Below the pieces are notes generated by a model that was not told the origin of the DNA, did not search any database, and saw only the letters and a program-made list of their open reading frames with translations. The translations under genes were made by a program, and so were the position numbers. From Hyphomicrobiales bacterium (lineage in GTDB: Bacteria > Pseudomonadota > Alphaproteobacteria > Rhizobiales > Rhizobiaceae): a stretch of DNA of 64,000 nucleotides. Every line of letters begins with the position of its first letter. Position 1 is the stretch's first letter. Shown piece by piece: positions 8,955-16,976 of the stretch. The stretch spans positions 28,514 to 92,513 of the forward strand of contig JAFKJW010000178.1 of assembly GCA_017305925.1 (NCBI GenBank). The letters are read 5' to 3'.

Positions 8955-9983
8955 GTGACATCTGGCGAACCGTTGAAACCGACCGCTACCCGTGCCACGC
9001 TGAAGGATATCGCGCGGGCCGTCGGCGTCGACGTGTCGACGGTTTCCAAGGTCCTGAACGACGGCGGCATCAGCGTGCGCGCGCAAACGCGGCAGGCGAT
9101 CCTGGACGAGGCGCGGCGGGTCAACTATCGCCCGCATGCGCTGGCCCGAAACCTGCGGACCCAGCGGACCGGCGCCCTCGGCATCCTGCTCCCCGACCTG
9201 ACCAATCCGGTCTACGCGACGACGGTACGCGGCGCGATGCGGCAGGCGGAGATGGCCGGATATGTGACGCTCATCGCCGAGGTCGCCGATGAGCAGCGCT
9301 CCGCCAGCGCCTACATGCGGCTTGTCAGCGAGCGCCGCATCGACGGGCTGATCATCGCCGTGACCGCCGAGAGCCGCGAGATGATCGAGGCGATCGAAGG
9401 CAACCCGGTGCCCCACGTTTTCGTGAACCGCCGCTCGTCCATAGGCCGCAGCGTGACCGTCGACGATCAGGCATCCGGACGGCTGGCGGCGCAGACATTG
9501 ATCGACGCCGGGCATACAAGGCTGGGCTTCATCGGCTCGGTGCCGGATCTGGACACCTCGCGGCGCCGCTACAACGGGTTCTTCGAGGTCTGCCGCGAGG
9601 CCGGCCTGGCTTCCGTCTCGATCGCCAACGCGCCGGTTTCGCGGCGCGGCGGCTTCGACGCGCTGCACAGCCTGATGGGCGGTCGTTCCCCGCCGACCGC
9701 GATCTTCGCCTTCAACATGCTCGTCGGCATCGGCGCGCTGGCCGCGGCGCGGGTCCGCGGCATCCAGGTTCCGCGCGACCTGTCGGTGGTGTCGCTCGAC
9801 GGCGAGGATGCCATCTTCACCGCCCCGCCGCTCACCGCGATCACCACGCCGCTGGCCGAAATGGGCGCGCGGGCGGTGATCGAGCTCGAGGCGATGATCA
9901 ACGGTCGGGAGCCGCAGGACGTCGTGATCGACATTCCGCCGCGGCTTGTCATGCGCGAATCGGTCGGGCCGCCGCCGAACTAG
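8955..9983 (+). CDS. LacI-family transcriptional regulator (candidate regulon B repressor)
   Basis: This 342-residue regulator has a LacI helix-turn-helix (LKDIARAVGVDVSTVSKVLN) near residues 15-34 and a periplasmic-binding-like effector domain. The start is a GTG. It follows the SDR gene after 163 bases. Family B operators (GTCAATCGnTTGAC) occur in the adjacent divergent promoter and at 55.9 kb, so it is the natural candidate to control both sites, with the imported sugar or a product as effector. Its TAG stop overlaps the stop of the convergent ATPase gene in a CTAG palindrome. Confidence 0.88.
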   Translation: MTSGEPLKPTATRATLKDIARAVGVDVSTVSKVLNDGGISVRAQTRQAILDEARRVNYRPHALARNLRTQRTGALGILLPDLTNPVYATTVRGAMRQAEMAGYVTLIAEVADEQRSASAYMRLVSERRIDGLIIAVTAESREMIEAIEGNPVPHVFVNRRSSIGRSVTVDDQASGRLAAQTLIDAGHTRLGFIGSVPDLDTSRRRYNGFFEVCREAGLASVSIANAPVSRRGGFDALHSLMGGRSPPTAIFAFNMLVGIGALAAARVRGIQVPRDLSVVSLDGEDAIFTAPPLTAITTPLAEMGARAVIELEAMINGREPQDVVIDIPPRLVMRESVGPPPN

Positions 9984-10783
9984 CCGTTTGGCCCTGGCAT
10001 TTGCTGACGCCGCGCGCTGCCGCTGCCCAGGTAGTAGATTCCGATCGGCCTTCCTCCGATCGTTTCGACGGCGATGTCCAGGTCGTAGATTTCCGCCAGC
10101 ACATCCGGCCGTATCAGCGCTTCAGGCGATCCCTGGTGGATTACCCTGCCGTCGCGCATGGCGACGATATGGTCGGAGTAGCAGGACGCGAAATTGATGT
10201 CGTGCAGGACGAGCACGACGGTTTTTCCGAATTCGTCGGCCGCGCCGCGCAGGAGCTGCATCATCGACACGGCGTGCTTCATGTCGAGATTGTTCAGGGG
10301 CTCGTCCAGCAGCATGTAGTCGGTGTCCTGGCACAGCACCATCGCCACGAAGGCGCGCTGGCGCTGTCCGCCTGAGAGCTCGTCGAGGAAGCGGTCGGCC
10401 AGGCCGTCGAGCCCGAGATAGCCGAGCGCCCGTTCGACATGCTCCCGGTCCGCGGCCGTCGGCCTCCCCTTGGAATGCGGATAGCGGCCGAAGGTCACGA
10501 GCTCGCGCACGGTGAGCCGCACCGAGATGGAATTGTCCTGGCGCAGGATCGAAAGCCTGCGCGCCAGCACGTCGCTCGCGGCGTCGGCGATGTCCAGCCC
10601 GTCGACACGGACATGCCCGCGATCCATCGGCAGGAGCCGGCTGACCATGGACAGGAGCGTCGATTTTCCGGCGCCGTTCGGCCCGATGATCGAGGTGATG
10701 CCGCGCGACGGCAAGGTCAGCGTGACGCCGTCGACCACCACCGACCGGCCATACGCCTTGCTGACGTTCTCGATCTCGATCAT
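9980..10783 (-). CDS. Siderophore ABC transporter ATP-binding protein
   Basis: This 267-residue ATPase energises iron-siderophore import. Walker A is GPNGAGKST, the signature is LSGGQRQR and Walker B is YMLLDEP. The start at 10783 overlaps the permease stop by four bases. It is the last gene of the operon running from the TonB receptor at 16831. The family is the FecE/CeuD/YclP type. The stop codon overlaps that of the convergent LacI gene. Confidence 0.92.
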   Translation of the reverse strand: MIEIENVSKAYGRSVVVDGVTLTLPSRGITSIIGPNGAGKSTLLSMVSRLLPMDRGHVRVDGLDIADAASDVLARRLSILRQDNSISVRLTVRELVTFGRYPHSKGRPTAADREHVERALGYLGLDGLADRFLDELSGGQRQRAFVAMVLCQDTDYMLLDEPLNNLDMKHAVSMMQLLRGAADEFGKTVVLVLHDINFASCYSDHIVAMRDGRVIHQGSPEALIRPDVLAEIYDLDIAVETIGGRPIGIYYLGSGSARRQQMPGPNG

Positions 10784-11736
10784 CGCCGGGTCCTCGAAAG
10801 CAGAAGCAGGATGAATGTTATTCCGCCCAGGAATTCGATGACGACGCTCAGCGCCGTGTCGAAGGCGAACAGGTGCTGCAACACGATCTGGCCGCCGACC
10901 AGGCATATGACGGCGAGGAGGATCGCGACCGGCAGGACGACGCCGTGCCGCGGGGATCCGGCAAGCTGGTAGGCGAGATTGGCGACCAGCAGCCCGAAGA
11001 AGGTCACCGGTCCGACCAGCGCCGTCGAGACCGACACGAGGATCGTCACCAGGACCAGAACAACGGAGATCAGGCGCCTGTGCTCAAGGCCGAGATTGAT
11101 GGCATTCTCGCGCCCGAGCGCCAGCACGTCGAACGTACGGAAGAGCCGCCAGCCCGCCACCGATACGGCGACCACGGCGAGGCCGGCCATGCCCAGTATC
11201 TCGCTGTGCACGGTGTTGAAGCTGGCAAAGAAGCGGTCCTGCAGCACGGCGAAGTCGAGCGGATCGATCATGCGCTGCATCAGGTTCGACAGGCTGCGGA
11301 AGAGCGCGCCGAAGATCACGCCGACCAAAAGCAGCAGGTGCAGGCCGCGCACGTCTCCCGACAGAAGCCACCGATAGAGGAGGGCCGAGAAGGCGACCAT
11401 CACGGCGACCTCCACGACGAACAGGACGTTCGGGCCGAGCGACGCGAGATGCGCCGAGCCGAACGCGAACACCACGACCGTCTGGATCAGAATGTAGAGC
11501 GCATCGAAGCCCATGATCGAGGGCGTCAGGATGCGGTTGTTGGTGATCGTCTGGAAGAGGACGGTGGACACCGCGACGGCATAGGCGACGAGCAGCAGCG
11601 CGGCGAGCCTGATGCCGCGGAACGGCAGCACGAAACTCCACTGCCCCTTCGCGCCGACCGTCATGAACGCCGCCATCGCGGCAAGGGCGAGGAGCGAAAG
11701 CAGGACGAGGACGATCGTCGGGCGATGCCTAGCCAA
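10780..11736 (-). CDS. Iron-siderophore ABC transporter permease (FecCD family), second subunit
   Basis: This 318-residue hydrophobic protein has about nine or ten membrane segments and belongs to the FecCD permease family. The segment TITNNRILTPSIMGFDALYI resembles CeuC/FatC/YclO, the branch that serves catecholate siderophores. It overlaps the upstream permease by eight bases and the ATPase by four bases, so translation is probably coupled. It forms the channel with the product of 11729-12691. Confidence 0.9.
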   Translation of the reverse strand: MARHRPTIVLVLLSLLALAAMAAFMTVGAKGQWSFVLPFRGIRLAALLLVAYAVAVSTVLFQTITNNRILTPSIMGFDALYILIQTVVVFAFGSAHLASLGPNVLFVVEVAVMVAFSALLYRWLLSGDVRGLHLLLLVGVIFGALFRSLSNLMQRMIDPLDFAVLQDRFFASFNTVHSEILGMAGLAVVAVSVAGWRLFRTFDVLALGRENAINLGLEHRRLISVVLVLVTILVSVSTALVGPVTFFGLLVANLAYQLAGSPRHGVVLPVAILLAVICLVGGQIVLQHLFAFDTALSVVIEFLGGITFILLLLSRTRR

Positions 11737-12691
11737 GCTGCCTCCGCTTGCGCAGAAGCAGGGCGAGAAACAGCGCGCTGCCGACGACGCCCATCACGGT
11801 GCCGACCGGAATCTCGTAGGGAAAGCGGATCAGGCGGCCGGCCAGGTCGCATGCCAGCACCAGCCCCGCACCGAGAATCGCCACCCATGGAAGGGCGTGG
11901 CGCATGTTGTCGCCCATCGCCATGGCGACGATATTGGGAACGATCAGGCCGACGAAGGGGACCATGCCGACGGTGGCGACGACGCTTGCCGTGACCATCG
12001 AGACGATCACCAGGCCGAGCCGCAGCACGCGCCTGTAGTGGAGGCCGAGATTGGTGGTGAAATCCTCGCCCAGCCCCGCGACCGTGAAGCGATCCGCGGC
12101 GAAATACGCGATTCCCGTCAGCAGGAAGGACAGCCACAGAAGCTCGTACCGTCCGCGCAGCACGCTGGAGAAATCGCCCGTGGTCCAGGCCGCGAGCGCC
12201 TGCAGGAGGTCGAAGCGATAGGCGATGAAAGTCGCGACGGCGCTGATGACATTGCCCATCATGATGCCCACCAGGGGCACTATGAGCACGGAGCGCAGCG
12301 GGATGCTCCTGAGGATGCGCAGGAACAGCGCCGTGCCGGCAAGGGCAAATGCGGATGCGGCCAGCATCTTGCCCATGACCGGCGCCTGCGGCGCAAGCAG
12401 GGTGACGACCAGCATGCCGAGGCTTGCCGATTCCATCGTCCCCGCGGTCGACGGCTCGACGAAGCGGTTGCGGGCGAGCATCTGCATGATGAAACCCGCC
12501 ACGGCCATCGACATGCCCGCCAGTATGATGGCGAGCGTGCGCGGAATGCGGCTGGCAAGCAGGACCTGAAGAGCTCGGCTGCCGGCATCCGCGCCGATCA
12601 GCTTTCCGGGCGTGACGTCGGAGACCCCGACGAAAAGGCTCGCCGCGGCCAGGACGAAAATCAGCAGGCAGGCACCGGCGAGCGCCTTCAA
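11729..12691 (-). CDS. Iron-siderophore ABC transporter permease (FecCD family), first subunit
   Basis: This roughly 320-residue membrane protein carries the FecCD hallmark RIPRTLAIILAGMSMAVAG and is of the CeuB/FatD/YclN type. No ATG exists between the preceding in-frame stop and the conserved region, so the start is taken as the TTG at 12691 (TTGAAGGCG); it is the least certain start in this operon. It lies 94 bases downstream of the binding-protein gene and overlaps the next permease. Confidence 0.88.
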   Translation of the reverse strand: MKALAGACLLIFVLAAASLFVGVSDVTPGKLIGADAGSRALQVLLASRIPRTLAIILAGMSMAVAGFIMQMLARNRFVEPSTAGTMESASLGMLVVTLLAPQAPVMGKMLAASAFALAGTALFLRILRSIPLRSVLIVPLVGIMMGNVISAVATFIAYRFDLLQALAAWTTGDFSSVLRGRYELLWLSFLLTGIAYFAADRFTVAGLGEDFTTNLGLHYRRVLRLGLVIVSMVTASVVATVGMVPFVGLIVPNIVAMAMGDNMRHALPWVAILGAGLVLACDLAGRLIRFPYEIPVGTVMGVVGSALFLALLLRKRRQLG

Positions 12692-12785
12692 TTGTTCGCT
12701 CGCCCGTCACGTCCGGAGAAAAGGCGGCCGCCGGCGGCATCCGCGAGCCGCCGGCGCATTCCGTCATGAAAGCCGGCGGTTGCGA

Positions 12786-13706
12786 TCACGACGCCTCGTC
12801 GAATGCCTTGGAAATCTGGTCGATGCTCTGGTGCAGCGACGTCAGCCCGCCGCCGACCAGATACCAGTTGGCGGGATCGAGGTAGACGACATGCTGCTTC
12901 TTCCAGGCGGTCGTCTGCCCCACCAGTTCGTTGTCCAGCAATTGCCGCGCCGGGCTGCCCTCACGGCCGATCGCGGCATCGCGGTCGATCACGAACAGCC
13001 AGTCCGGATTGGTCTCGAGAATGAACTCGAAGGAGACGGGCTGGCCATGATTGCCGGTGGCGAGGCCGGGCGCTGCGGGAACGACGCCGAAGGCATCGTG
13101 CAGGATGCCGAAGCGCGAGCCCGGCCCGTAGGCGCTGACCTTTCCGCCGGTGGTCAGGATCAGGAGTCCGTTGCCCTTGTCCTGCGCCTTCTTTTTCAGC
13201 CCGCCCACGGCGGCGTCGAGATCGTCGATCTCCCTGGACGCCTGCGCCTCCTTGCCGAATATGCGTCCCAGAACCTCCACGTTCCTCCTGATCGATCCGA
13301 GGAAATCCTTCGGGTCGCCGGTCAGGTCTATGGTCGGGGCGATCTTGGACAGTTCGGGATATTTGGCTGCGGAACGCCCGCCGACGATGATCAGGTCCGC
13401 CCCGGCGGCATTGACCGCCTCGTAGTCGGGCTCGAACAGCGTGCCGATCTTCAGGATGCCGTCGTCATTGTATTTCGCGAGATAGGCGGGCTTGACGCCG
13501 CCCGGCACGCCGGCGGCCTCGACCCCGAGGCGATCGAGGATGTCGAGCGCGGCGAGATCGAAGACCAGCACCTTGGCCGGTTTCAGCGGGACGGCCGTCT
13601 CTCCCTGCATGTGGCCGACCGTGATGTCGCCGGCGAAGGCCGGCACGCCGGCCAGCCCCAGAAAGGCGACGAGGGCAAGGAAACGACTGATTGTGCTGAT
13701 CATCAT
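12786..13706 (-). CDS. Periplasmic siderophore-binding protein
   Basis: This 306-residue class III binding protein has a signal peptide ending around GVPAFAGD. It delivers ferric siderophore from the receptor to the permeases. The start at 13706 (tandem ATGs) follows GAAGG with good spacing. The region with VLVFDLAALDILDRLGVE and LIIVGGRSA resembles the YclQ/CeuE/FatB branch, which binds catecholate complexes. It lies between the esterase and permease genes. Confidence 0.9.
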   Translation of the reverse strand: MMISTISRFLALVAFLGLAGVPAFAGDITVGHMQGETAVPLKPAKVLVFDLAALDILDRLGVEAAGVPGGVKPAYLAKYNDDGILKIGTLFEPDYEAVNAAGADLIIVGGRSAAKYPELSKIAPTIDLTGDPKDFLGSIRRNVEVLGRIFGKEAQASREIDDLDAAVGGLKKKAQDKGNGLLILTTGGKVSAYGPGSRFGILHDAFGVVPAAPGLATGNHGQPVSFEFILETNPDWLFVIDRDAAIGREGSPARQLLDNELVGQTTAWKKQHVVYLDPANWYLVGGGLTSLHQSIDQISKAFDEAS

Positions 13707-13746
13707 GCTGACCTTCTTGCGGTTTGGCGCTCGACGTCCCGCCGCC

Positions 13747-14676
13747 TTACGGCGCCGGACGATCGTCCTCGGAGACTGGACTCGCATCGAGCAGGGAAAA
13801 GCGCAGGGCATCCGCCACGGAGAGCGGTACCATGCTGCCATGGCTCTCTTCGGGAAAGCGGCGGAAGGCACGTTCGAGGCCGCTGGCCGCCAGCGCTTCG
13901 TAGACATCCCGGCCGTTCGGCCCGGAACGCAGCGTCTCGATGCGGCCCGCGGTCGCCGCGTCCGTGCCCGGCCTCGCCACCCTCTTTCCGCTCGTCTCGA
14001 TCAGCAGCCGCTTTCCCTTGCCGGCCGACGCCCGGCTGAGAAACCGCTTCTGTTCCTCGAGGATCGAGCGGCCGTTCCACCAGATCGACGGATCGGCCGC
14101 GATATAGGTCTGGAAGGCATCCGGCTGCGAATAGAGAACGTGCAGGGCGAAAAGGCCGCCGAGAGAATGCCCGAAAAGAGTTTGGCGTGCCCGATCGACC
14201 GGGAGGCGGCGCTCGATCTCGGGCTTCAGCGTCTTTTCGACGAAACGGAAGAAGGCGTCCACGCCGCCCGTCCTGGGTGGCGCCATGCCTTCGGCGAGGG
14301 GAATGAGGTCGGCCGGCGTCGGCGGCGTCAGGTCGAAATAGCGCAGGCGCACGATCTCCTTGCGGTCGTCGCTCGGATAGCCGATGCCGACCAGCGCCGC
14401 GCGCATGGCGGGGTGTTCGGCCAGCGTCTTCCGCGCCATGGAGAAGGTCGTGTTGCCGTCGATCAGGTAGACGACCGGATAGCCGCCCGCCGGCGGCTCT
14501 CCCTCCGGAACGGCCATGAAGACGCGATAGGTCACGCCGGTCGGCGATTCCAGGTCGAAGCTGGAAACCACCGGCTGCGAAGCGCCGCCCGCCGCCGACG
14601 CGGCAGCCGCGCCGGCGACCGTCGCCATGGTCAGGCAAACACCGGTCAACACGGTCAGGAACCTTCGCCTGCGCAT
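13747..14676 (-). CDS. Periplasmic siderophore esterase-like alpha/beta hydrolase
   Basis: This 309-residue protein belongs to the Fes/IroE esterase family. The nucleophile is Ser171 in GHSLGG, and a late histidine in EESHGS (about residue 284) can complete the triad. An N-terminal signal (RRRRFLTVLTGV then an alanine-rich stretch) predicts periplasmic location, as in IroE and Campylobacter Cee, whereas Fes is cytoplasmic. The gene starts one base after the receptor stop. It probably cleaves the lactone backbone of a tricatecholate such as enterobactin before uptake of the linear fragments; the substrate is inferred. Confidence 0.82.
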   Translation of the reverse strand: MRRRRFLTVLTGVCLTMATVAGAAAASAAGGASQPVVSSFDLESPTGVTYRVFMAVPEGEPPAGGYPVVYLIDGNTTFSMARKTLAEHPAMRAALVGIGYPSDDRKEIVRLRYFDLTPPTPADLIPLAEGMAPPRTGGVDAFFRFVEKTLKPEIERRLPVDRARQTLFGHSLGGLFALHVLYSQPDAFQTYIAADPSIWWNGRSILEEQKRFLSRASAGKGKRLLIETSGKRVARPGTDAATAGRIETLRSGPNGRDVYEALAASGLERAFRRFPEESHGSMVPLSVADALRFSLLDASPVSEDDRPAP

Positions 14677-14677
14677 C

Positions 14678-16831
14678 TCAGAACGTCGATGTCAGGCCGA
14701 CCCAAAGCCTTCTGCCCTCGACCGCGGCGTTGTAGTCGTCCACGTCTATCCGCTTGTCGAACACATTGTAGACGGCCGCGTTCAGCGAGAAGTTCTCGTT
14801 GAATTTGTAGGAGGCGCCGAGGTCGACCGTGGCATAGGCGTCGTATTTGCGCGCCAGCACCGTCTTCCCGTCATCGGCGTAGATCGGCGTTCCCGCGCTG
14901 CCGAGGCGGATGCCGGCATTGACTTCCGAACCATGATAGGTGCCTGCCGTCCAGGCGCTCAGGCCCTCGATCGGCGTGGTCCAGTCGGCACGGATGCTGG
15001 CGAGGTGGCGCGGCGTGCGCGTCAGCGGAAAGCCGGCATAGTCACCGGTTTTCTGCTCGGAATCCGTATAGGTGTAGCTGGCGCGCAGGCTCAGGGCATC
15101 CGTGGCCTGCCAATCGGCCGTGAGTTCCACGCCCTGCAACACGGCGGCATCGATATTATAGCTGTAATAGAGCCGGTAGTTCGGATCCTCCGCCCAGCGC
15201 GCGATCGAGCCGTCCGGGTTGTAGACGAGCGCGTTCGAGATCTTGTCCTTGAAATCGGTATAGAAATAGGTCGCGCCCGCGCGGAAGTTCGACAGGTTGT
15301 CCCACAGCACGGACGCCTCGTAGCTCACGCTCTTCTCGGGCTTCAGGTTGGGATCGCCGATGATCACGCCGCAGGTGCCGTCCGGCCCGTAGGTGCAATT
15401 GGCGCCGCCGGTCGTATAGGCATAGCCGGGCGCGATCGTGCGGATCTCCGGTGCCTTGAAGCCCGTCGACACGCCGCCCTTGAGGGTGATCTGGTCGGTC
15501 GTATGCCACACGCCATAGATGCGCGGGCTGAGATGCGTCCCGTATATCTCGTGCTCGTCCATGCGCAGGCCGCCGGTGAGCGCGAAATCGGGGGTGAGCC
15601 GCCATTCGTCTTCCGCGAACAGGGCCCATTGCTTGATGCCGAACTTCTCGTCCTGGCCGGTGCGCTTGCCGGGGTTCTGATCGGTCAGCGTGGCATCGAA
15701 GAATTGTCCGCCGGTCACCAGCGTATGCTCGCCCAGCAATTCGAACGGCGTCGTGAACTTGCCGTCGACGACGGAATTGCGGATTTCCGGCGAACGCGGG
15801 TTCTCGACATAGGTGGACGACGCACCGTTCCAGCTGTAGTTCGTCCGTTCCGCCCATTCCTGCGAGACCGAAAACTCCGACGTGGTCCAGCCCCAGCGGC
15901 CGGTATGGGTGAGCGACCAGTGGTCCCTGTCATTGTAGTTGTAGCTGTCGCTCGTCGCCGTGTTGCCGAGGGTCGCCTCGCGCCGCAGCCGGGTCCTGCC
16001 GGCCTCGAGGACGAAGTCGTGGTTTTCGTTCGGCGTGAATGTCAGGCGGCCCGTGAGGTCCAGATCCTCGCGCGCCGGATTGCCGCTGGCAAACGTGTCC
16101 TCCTCGCGCTTCAGGCCGCGGCCCCAGATCTGGCCGCCGAGAAGCTCCGGAATGATCGGTCCGGCCGTGTAGACGCTGACCTGCCCCGCATTGCCGTAGC
16201 GGGAATGCTCCTCCAGGGTTCCGTCGACGGTGACGGTGCCGGTCCAGCGCTCGGGCACCTTGCGGGTGATGACGTTGATCACGCCGCCCATCGCATCCGA
16301 GCCATAGAGCGACGACATCGGCCCGCGGACGACCTCGATGCGCTCGATGGCGCTGATCGGCGGAAGGAAGCTCTGCTCGAAGCCGGAATTGCCGTTGGTG
16401 CGCGCGTCGCGTGTGTTCTGCCGCTTTCCGTCGACCAGGATCAGCGTGTAGGCGCCGGGCAGGCCGCGAATGAAGATGTCTTCCTGTCCCGCCGCGCCCG
16501 TGACGGCGACGCCCTGAACGTTGCGCAGCGCATCGGTCAGGTCGCGGTAGGCGCCTTTTTCGAGTTCCTCGCGCGGCACGACGGTGATGCTGGCGGGCGC
16601 GTCCTTGACGTTCTGCTCGAAGCCGGTCGCCGTCACCACCAGCCGCTCCAGCAAGGTGGCCCCGTTGGCCTGCTGCGCGGCGGGAGCGCTCTGGGCCGCC
16701 GCCTGGAGGCAGGAAGCGGTCAGGAAGCCCAGGCAAGCGGTGCCCGAAAGCAGGCCCGGTTTGATACGGGACGATTGCAGGTTCACCTGCCCGAATATCC
16801 GCTCGCACCGCGGCAAAACCGGCTTCAGCAT
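14678..16831 (-). CDS. TonB-dependent outer-membrane siderophore receptor
   Basis: This 717-residue receptor has a signal sequence, a TonB-box region (LERLVVTATG), a plug with DIFIRGLPGAYTLILVDGKR and VRGPMSSLYGSDAMGGVINV, a large beta-barrel and a C-terminal phenylalanine. The plug resembles the FepA/CfrA catecholate receptors. The start at 16831 begins MLKPVLPRC; a start at 16906 is possible but adds 25 unlikely residues and would overlap the divergent gene's promoter. It heads the six-gene iron-uptake operon down to 9980. Confidence 0.92.
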   Translation of the reverse strand: MLKPVLPRCERIFGQVNLQSSRIKPGLLSGTACLGFLTASCLQAAAQSAPAAQQANGATLLERLVVTATGFEQNVKDAPASITVVPREELEKGAYRDLTDALRNVQGVAVTGAAGQEDIFIRGLPGAYTLILVDGKRQNTRDARTNGNSGFEQSFLPPISAIERIEVVRGPMSSLYGSDAMGGVINVITRKVPERWTGTVTVDGTLEEHSRYGNAGQVSVYTAGPIIPELLGGQIWGRGLKREEDTFASGNPAREDLDLTGRLTFTPNENHDFVLEAGRTRLRREATLGNTATSDSYNYNDRDHWSLTHTGRWGWTTSEFSVSQEWAERTNYSWNGASSTYVENPRSPEIRNSVVDGKFTTPFELLGEHTLVTGGQFFDATLTDQNPGKRTGQDEKFGIKQWALFAEDEWRLTPDFALTGGLRMDEHEIYGTHLSPRIYGVWHTTDQITLKGGVSTGFKAPEIRTIAPGYAYTTGGANCTYGPDGTCGVIIGDPNLKPEKSVSYEASVLWDNLSNFRAGATYFYTDFKDKISNALVYNPDGSIARWAEDPNYRLYYSYNIDAAVLQGVELTADWQATDALSLRASYTYTDSEQKTGDYAGFPLTRTPRHLASIRADWTTPIEGLSAWTAGTYHGSEVNAGIRLGSAGTPIYADDGKTVLARKYDAYATVDLGASYKFNENFSLNAAVYNVFDKRIDVDDYNAAVEGRRLWVGLTSTF

Positions 16832-16976
16832 TGTCAGGCGTTCCCCGTCCGAAAAAACTTGAGTAATATAGTCGCCTTTATTGGCCGCTATGCTGAAAGG
16901 CAACACTCATGTTTCGGAACGATTCCAAATTCAGGAAAACGCAAACCGCGGCGACCCGCCCGGTCGAGCGGCCGAC
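16832..16976. promoter_or_regulatory. Divergent promoter region of siderophore operon and fusion regulator
   Basis: This 145-base spacer separates the receptor start from the preferred start of the fusion regulator. It holds an AT-rich island near 16854-16882 (GAGTAATATAG, CCTTTATTGG) that could carry promoters. I could not identify a convincing Fur, RirA or Irr box. Confidence 0.4.

Noticed and set aside
16881..16976. Earlier start for the LysR/TrpD2-like fusion protein
   Set aside because: The added 32 residues are of low complexity and would place the coding start inside the receptor promoter; the tandem ATG at 16977 fits the HTH position better, though this is not certain.
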